A stretch of 64,000 bases of DNA from NCBI RefSeq assembly GCF_963576615.1, contig NC_088711.1, forward strand, positions 39,118,621-39,182,620, in the 5' to 3' direction. Of the stretch, positions 58,401 through 64,000 are shown piece by piece. The notes under the pieces are model-generated. The model was not told the origin of the DNA and did not search any database. It was given only the letters and a program-made list of their open reading frames with translations. Position numbers and translations under genes: made by a program. The number at the start of each line of letters is the position of its first letter. Positions within the stretch are counted from its first letter, which is position 1. The stretch is from Watersipora subatra (lineage: Eukaryota > Bryozoa > Gymnolaemata > Cheilostomatida > Watersiporidae).

Positions 58401-59198
58401 CAGGCCCGTATTCCCTGGGGTCGCTGGCCGGCTGAGCCGTCCCAACTTTTTAGGATATTGTGGAGGCTAAGTACAGTCAAACTAGGATAACTCGCCCTCG
58501 GATAAAATGTAAAATTTTATCACGAACACTTGGTTAACTCGAATGGATTTGTTTGGTCCGTTCCCACGCAATGATAAATTGCTTTAGATAACTCGACCTC
58601 AACAGCATTAACTCGAACAGTTATTTGCCCAACGGCTACGGGAACCATTTTTATTGCTGTAGAGTATCACTTTATTCCAAGCCATATAGATAAACGTCAA
58701 CTTTTAATAGTTATTGGGCGTCATTATTATCATCATCGGCAAAATATTCTTGTTAACGACTTTATAAAGGTTTGCAAAAGGTAAGTTTTAACAAACATCC
58801 GCTTGGCAATAGCCCCACAAAAGCGTAGAAACCTTAGGATGAACTTAAAATAAAATCGGCAAAATTGATCTTTGTTGAAATGCTCAAAAGAAAAAGATGT
58901 ATTTTTTCTGAGCGTTTCAACTGCGGTCAAGTTTAGCCTATTTTAATCTGAAAACTTTCTGGCCGTCACATCACCTAAAACAAACAAATCTCAAATAATA
59001 GAAAAAATGTTTATACTTTCCGATAAAATTTTTTAAAACTTTACGTTAGATGCTCGGTTGAGGCCCTACATAAAAGAAACTGTTGAGGGGGGCTGACACG
59101 GCCCCTCCAAACCTCCAGATGCTCATAACTTGTCACCTAACATTAGCCGCCCCAACTTGCTTAGCCGCCCTAACTTGCAACCAGGGAATACAGGCCTG
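58401..59198. mobile_element. hAT-like element with perfect 8-bp duplication
   Basis: The ends CAGGCCCGTATTCCCTGG and CCAGGGAATACAGGCCTG are perfect inverted repeats apart from the tip. GCACACAC occurs on both sides (58393-58400 and 59199-59206). It is the same family as 3467-4178. A Tc1-like MITE piece (58472 to about 59050) makes up most of its interior. Confidence 0.9.
58472..59050. mobile_element. Tc1/mariner-like MITE piece nested in the hAT element
   Basis: It begins TACAGTCAAACTAGGATAAC and shares CAACGGCTACGGGAACC and other segments with the other three copies. The right terminal repeat is missing. Confidence 0.7.
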
Positions 59199-59209
59199 GC
59201 ACACACAGC

Positions 59210-62040
59210 CTCTACAACAAACCAGGCATAAAATCTGTGAGCTGCACCAACTAATTTCTCTATCCATGTGTTTCCAAATGGATCATTATGAGACATACGA
59301 CATGCATAAAATGAAAACACTGAGCATAGACAAACTTGTTAACAGAAATCTAGCCTCCCATGGTAAAGAAGTAGGAAAGAAAATTTTTCAATATGATTAC
59401 TTATTGTCACAAGTTGTGTTTTATGAAATGTGCCATCTTGATCAAGGGTGCTAGTACTGATGTCGACAAAAACGCGCTGTGATTATTTACTATGATTTGC
59501 ACAATGACATATCACCTTTTCACTGATAGTGTGAGCTCTGGTCATTCTGACCCTTGACCTATAAACCCCTGGAAGCAAAATCAAAACTTATAGCCGTAAA
59601 TCATATCATCGGCAGAAGCCTGCAGTCTCTTTACCTCAGAACAAACTAACCTCTCAAACTATTTTAGAATGTCACTGAACAGTTACAAATGTGCTCAACT
59701 AGTATAGGACAGAGATTTGGGATAAAATAAGTTGTCTGCAAGTTAGCTGTACACTTCCTTTGAGACATATGTTAACACATATAGATACCATATAAGTCAA
59801 ATCTTTCCTTAATCAAAAACACTATTGACTGATTGATTGTTATATTATATTATTCAAACTATATCAAGCTGTAGTTCCTCTTTGCTAATTGGCTGTCTTT
59901 CATGCAGTGGGAGGTATTTTGTGTTCAATCATGTTATTTGGTCGCTTTAAAGATGCAGCAATTCCATCACGCCCAATTCACTTGTTAGACTGAGAGAATT
60001 TCTTGCGCAACATTGGTAGGTAGCTGACAGGAAAATTTACGCTTTATTATCCTCGTTGGGTGATTTCCCTTGAATGAAATATGATAGAGATGGGTACTAA
60101 ACTAACAGGTCTGAACTGCTTAGCCTATCTTGGTCACAGAAGTAATATTTTCCTCAAATTTTTATTAATTTTCAAGCTTTCAATGAATAAATAGCAAATT
60201 GCCAGATATGCAGATAATATCAGAGCGGTATGATGTTATTGAATGATCTAAAGCTAACTTTGTAGCTTGTGGTTGGGTTTTGGAAGTCGATGCTTTCAAG
60301 GTGTTAAGACCCAAAGTTGATCCTTTGTTTTTTCTATTCGTATTTATTCCTATTATTCAGACACTTGCAGCTTTCTTACCTCTAAGTTTAGATTATCTTT
60401 TCATTTTTCGACAAAGTCATCCAGCTTTCTCAAATTTACCTTCTGTGCTACAGCAAGATCTTCTAGGACAGCAATGTCACTGATGAAATAACAACAACAT
60501 TTTCAACAGCTCCCTGCATTCACTTGCTGTTGTAAGCTGCAATTTCATTTTTCTTGGTAGTGGTGGGGTTCAGCGCCGTCAACACTTTTGATATAAGAAG
60601 TAGGTGGTCTTGCGCAAGCAGAGTAACTACTACGTGGATATTTTCTCGAAGAGAATTAAGTGTAGGATGTCTTCATCAACTAAAACCTATGGACTCAGAA
60701 TGCAGGCCCATAAAGCCATTCGCGCAATGGGCTAAAATCGCAAATACATGCTGGATGCCATCCCACTTACACCCAGGATCAAGAGTAATTACTAATTATG
60801 TATTGTTTTCTGAATTATCCAAAATCTCTTACCATCCTCAGAACTCAGTACCTGCACATGAGCAACAAGGCCTTTCTACAAACACTCTTGTTTGGCACCC
60901 TTTGACCATCTTTTTGAGGACAGATAGTCTGGTATCTCGGAGCCGTACGTTTGCCACAAGCCAGAACACATACTATTGCTGACACGATACCTGAAAAGCA
61001 AATATTCATGAAGCTAGGGTAGCCGACTCACAGTAGACCAAAGTATACACATTCATTACTGTTGCATAGAGCTATTTGGGTTGTCCGTGTTCAGTGTTTC
61101 CTAGGTGTCATTTTTCTTTTCTATTTCTTCTTCCGATACACAAATGTAGATGCATCCAGACAAACATACCACATAAAATGTGCTGTATTATACATGTATA
61201 TAATATGAAAAATATGATGATCAGCAGGGTAATGAAATGGTATGTAAAAGGTAACATCGGTTCTACTAAAGTTTATCGCAGAGACTGGTCTCTGATTAAA
61301 CGATTATATCTTTTTTCCTACATAAATTTTTGTGTGAAATCCGTTATGATTACCAATGAAGCGACCGACATAACATCGCAGCCAGGCCGCATAGACGGAA
61401 GAGAACAACTCTCTTTCAGTGCAGCTGATGCATCAGGTGCAGTGCGTCTTGTGACAAGCTGTTATTTTGCTCGCCCCGCTAAACGAGGGACAACTTCGCA
61501 AAAACAACAGTTTGTCAAGACAGGCTAAGGCAAAGCTAAAGCAAGGCATTACATCACGTTGTGGTCAATATCTAGGACAAGCAATCTATGTAAAAACCAT
61601 GTACATCAATCACATTATGGATTACTTGGGTAGCAACCTATTCAATAGATAAAAGAAAAACAATAAAGGTAGGTTTACATTGCATATAGTTTAAGTTGTC
61701 ATATATTTTAATAGAGCTAGGATCAGCATATGTGGAACAGTAACATGACCGCTTTGATTAGGAACTAATTTGTTGACCTAATCTGATAAGCTACATGTAG
61801 TTACCTTTCTGCTTCCTTACTATGCTTTGCATAACTCACCTCAAAGATTCTGAAAGTTCTGCAGTAACTGCCAAAACTTAAACCTTTTACCAGATGAACG
61901 ACATTTTCATCATTTGTTTTACAACTGTGCATGGTATGCATAGCAACAATCTTTTCTTTGCTAAGGATGTTTTTATGTAAAAAAATCATTGATTGATGGA
62001 TCCAGGTATACAGGAGATTCTGGATAAAAGTATCCAGGAG
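59210..62040. other. No gene supported
   Basis: Several open frames occur (for example 60554-60982 and 61076-61528, plus strand), but none shows a family motif, a signal or splice context I trust. There are no clear repeats either. Confidence 0.4.
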
Positions 62041-62054
62041 ATGCTGGATGAAGG

Positions 62055-62245
62055 TGTCTAGAGATTACACCTACAAGACATTACGCCTATGAGAGGTTAC
62101 GCCTACAAGAGATTTTGCCTACAAGAGATTACGCCTACAAGTGCTTTTGCCTACAAGAGATTACGCCTACAAGTGCTTTTGCCTACAAGAGGTTACGCCT
62201 ACAAGTGCTTTTGCCTACAGTAGATTACCCCTACAAGCTGAGATA
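62055..62245. repeat. Tandem repeat of CCTACAAGAGATTACG / CCTACAAGTGCTTTTG
   Basis: A 16-17 bp unit has alternated into a 32-33 bp higher-order unit (GATTACGCCTACAAGTGCTT then TTGCCTACAAGA), about ten basic copies. A 71-aa open frame across it is repeat-encoded and unsupported. Confidence 0.9.
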
Positions 62246-62430
62246 TTACGCCTACTATAACTGTGTGATGTATAAAACAAGGAATGACATGATGGAATGT
62301 ATGTTTTGTGTGTATTGTATGTATATATAAATAATGTGTCTTTAGATCAGATCCTACTATCCCTTCTGCACAAAAAATACATCAATTAGTAAAGTACAAT
62401 ACAGTCACAAAGTATGCATATATACTAGCT

Positions 62431-62930
62431 GTGCTACCCGGCGTTGTCCGGGTAACAAAACTCAACTTATAAACAATGGGAGGTAATGAGAGTAGTATGT
62501 AGAGAGCAGATCTACACAAAAAAGTGACGGATCCAGCGGGGGGATAGAAAAAGGGGGTTGCGAATTAAATTGGCTAGGGGTGTAGATTGAATTGCGTGGA
62601 GTTGAATGAGATGTTGGGGTTTGGGGCGAAATTGTGGTGTAGAGTAGGGGGTTGAATTCGAGGGGGTATGGATCCGCTCCCGGCGTAATCGGCGGATTAT
62701 CTGTGGATGAGTCATCCGATTAGTGGGGGATGAGTCATCCGATTAAACGTGGATTATCGCGGGATTAGTCGGGGGAATCGTTGCGGATTAGTCGGCCGAA
62801 TCGTCGCGGATTATCGGTGGATTAGTGGGGGGTGAATATCTGGGACATCGAGGGCTGGTTGGTTTTCCGGAGTGGATCTCGCGGATTATTGAGGAGAGCG
62901 AGAGGAGAATGTTATATATTTGGTTGAATG
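62431..62930. repeat. G-rich low-complexity repeat region
   Basis: It starts with AGCTGTGCTACCCGGCGTTG, which resembles a transposon end common in invertebrate genomes (recollection, not checked). It is followed by G-rich plus-strand sequence with about ten variants of GGATTAGTCGG / GGATTATCGGTGG. GGATGAGTCATCCGATTA occurs twice (near 62703 and 62727). Confidence 0.6.
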
Positions 62931-62985
62931 AGAGATAAGTTTTTATTATAAAATATAAACTATAAATGTTACAAAAAATTCAAAA

Positions 62986-63700
62986 TCATTCTGTCATTCG
63001 TTTTAAAAAGGAAAGTTTTGGAATACATCTTTCATCAATTTCTGTGTCACATCGAAGAACTAAAATAAGAGTTGATTTTCCCAAAGAATTGAGAAACTGA
63101 ACAGGAAGTAACAAATCTAACCCTTCATTTTTTCCAATATTATCATAAATGAAGGTATCTTTAGGTGTAGTAGAATTTGAAATAGGCTGAAGATTACAGA
63201 TAAAGTCAATATCTTGAAAATTCGATCCTGGAGGACATTGCAACATTGAAAGAGTAGAGTTATATCCACATAATTCTCCTCTGTAGAATAATTTGAAATC
63301 AATTAGAATATCGATTGTGGAATTTTGAACTGAATATTCACATTCAGAATATGTTAGAACTTGTTCCGATGAAGCTGACACTATAGGATTAAGGTATTAG
63401 GTTTTCTCCATCTGTTTCATCTTCATTTAGTAGTTCTTTACACGCAAATCTGTGATTGCCTGGTAATGGATAACCACAATGAAAGTAGTCTGATGGAAAT
63501 ATTCTTCCACATGTTTCATTATTCTTGTGATATAAAGTAGTTTCTTCGAATGGAAGTAGTAATGAAACTTCAAATTCATTGAGTGTTCTGCTTAAGCAGC
63601 TATTCGCATCGGTAACATATTGAATTCTTTGATTTCCATTTATTATTCCCGTAAACCATAAAATGAGAAATATTATAATGTGCAAATTCATTATAGTCAT
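62986..63700 (-). CDS. Possible cysteine-rich secreted protein, frame broken
   Basis: The first frame (63389-63700, 103 aa) starts at an ATG and has a convincing signal peptide (LHIIIFLILWFTGIINGNQ). It is followed by cysteines and an NxT site (HKNNETCGRIFPSDYFHCGY). It ends in TAA at 63389. A second frame (62986 to about 63399) overlaps the end and continues in the same style with six cysteines and several NxS/T sites (CGYNSTLSMLQCPPGSN, SNSTTPKDTF), ending KRMTE. A one-base shift or a misread near 63390 would join them into about 235 aa. I recognise no family. It may be a real gene, a gene with a sequencing error or a young pseudogene. Confidence 0.45.
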
Positions 63701-64000
63701 AGTGTCTTTTTAAAATACTACTCTCTTGACTGAAGTAGGCAAAGAAAATGAATAAAAAGTATGTCGATATAATATATATAGTTCATTCTTCAAAATTATC
63801 TTGAAATAGTATACAAAAAAGTTATTCAATTCTGTTTGATGACTCAATCCTTCTTGGAAATGAAGTGAATAAATATAAAGAATTATGCAAAGTCTAACTG
63901 TGATGTTTATCAATTCTTCCCATTGATATGTAGAAGTTCACTGAAGTAATGATTTGTAACTTGTTGATCATTGGCTTCTCCTCTCAAATATGGATAAAGT
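63701..64000. other. 5' flank of the secreted protein, no feature recognised
   Basis: AT-rich; a 67-aa minus-strand frame (63710-63913) is unsupported. Confidence 0.3.

Noticed and set aside
60554-60982. 142-aa plus-strand frame, and transposase-like ideas on the minus strand
   Set aside because: I tried both strands for piggyBac or other transposase motifs and found none; stops on the minus strand are frequent.
61076-61528. 150-aa plus-strand frame
   Set aside because: No recognisable domain, signal or splice support.
62115-62330. 71-aa plus-strand frame with repeated YAYK/LQ words
   Set aside because: It is encoded by the short tandem repeat.

Overview
This window looks like AT-rich nuclear DNA from an invertebrate animal, most likely a lophotrochozoan such as a bryozoan or mollusc. 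That placement is inference: the genes are split by GT-AG introns, and hAT, piggyBac-like, Tc1/pogo, P-element, Gypsy and R2-like sequences and tRNA-derived SINEs are all abundant. Three host genes can be reconstructed by joining exons whose splice phases agree, all on the minus strand.

Layout. 1-5340 is a large imperfect inverted repeat with R2-like and hAT insertions. 6062-11099 is a decayed Ty3/Gypsy element whose left LTR is split by an antisense R2-like fragment and a TA microsatellite. 11148-21041 is a class I SAM-dependent methyltransferase gene (six exons found, 3' end missing). 25817-32639 is a two-exon Golgi galactose/galactosylceramide sulfotransferase (438 aa). 33923-36894 is a pogo/Tigger-type DNA transposon whose transposase is inactivated by nonsense changes. 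38371-50507 is a full-length TMEM104 orthologue (eight exons, 501 aa) with transposon-derived sequence in most introns. 51271-56735 is a decayed THAP/P-element region, interrupted at 51446-54940 by a young, structurally complete LTR element. 58401-59198 is a hAT element carrying a second element. 62986-63700 holds a possible cysteine-rich secreted protein gene with a frame break. The rest is repeats or sequence in which I recognise nothing.

Most interesting. (1) Two successive exons of the methyltransferase end inside minisatellites whose unit is the exon end plus its own 5' splice site, so each downstream intron starts with an array of duplicated donor sites. (2) The LTR element at 51446-54940 has LTRs, a 5-bp target duplication, a primer-site candidate, a polypurine tract, Gag and protease, but no reverse transcriptase or integrase. 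Gag and protease share one frame, separated by a single TGA followed by CTAG, a known stop-codon readthrough context. (3) That element landed at a 5' splice site of a THAP-like exon and its target duplication preserved the site.

No promoter, rRNA, functional tRNA gene, operon or CRISPR array could be supported.
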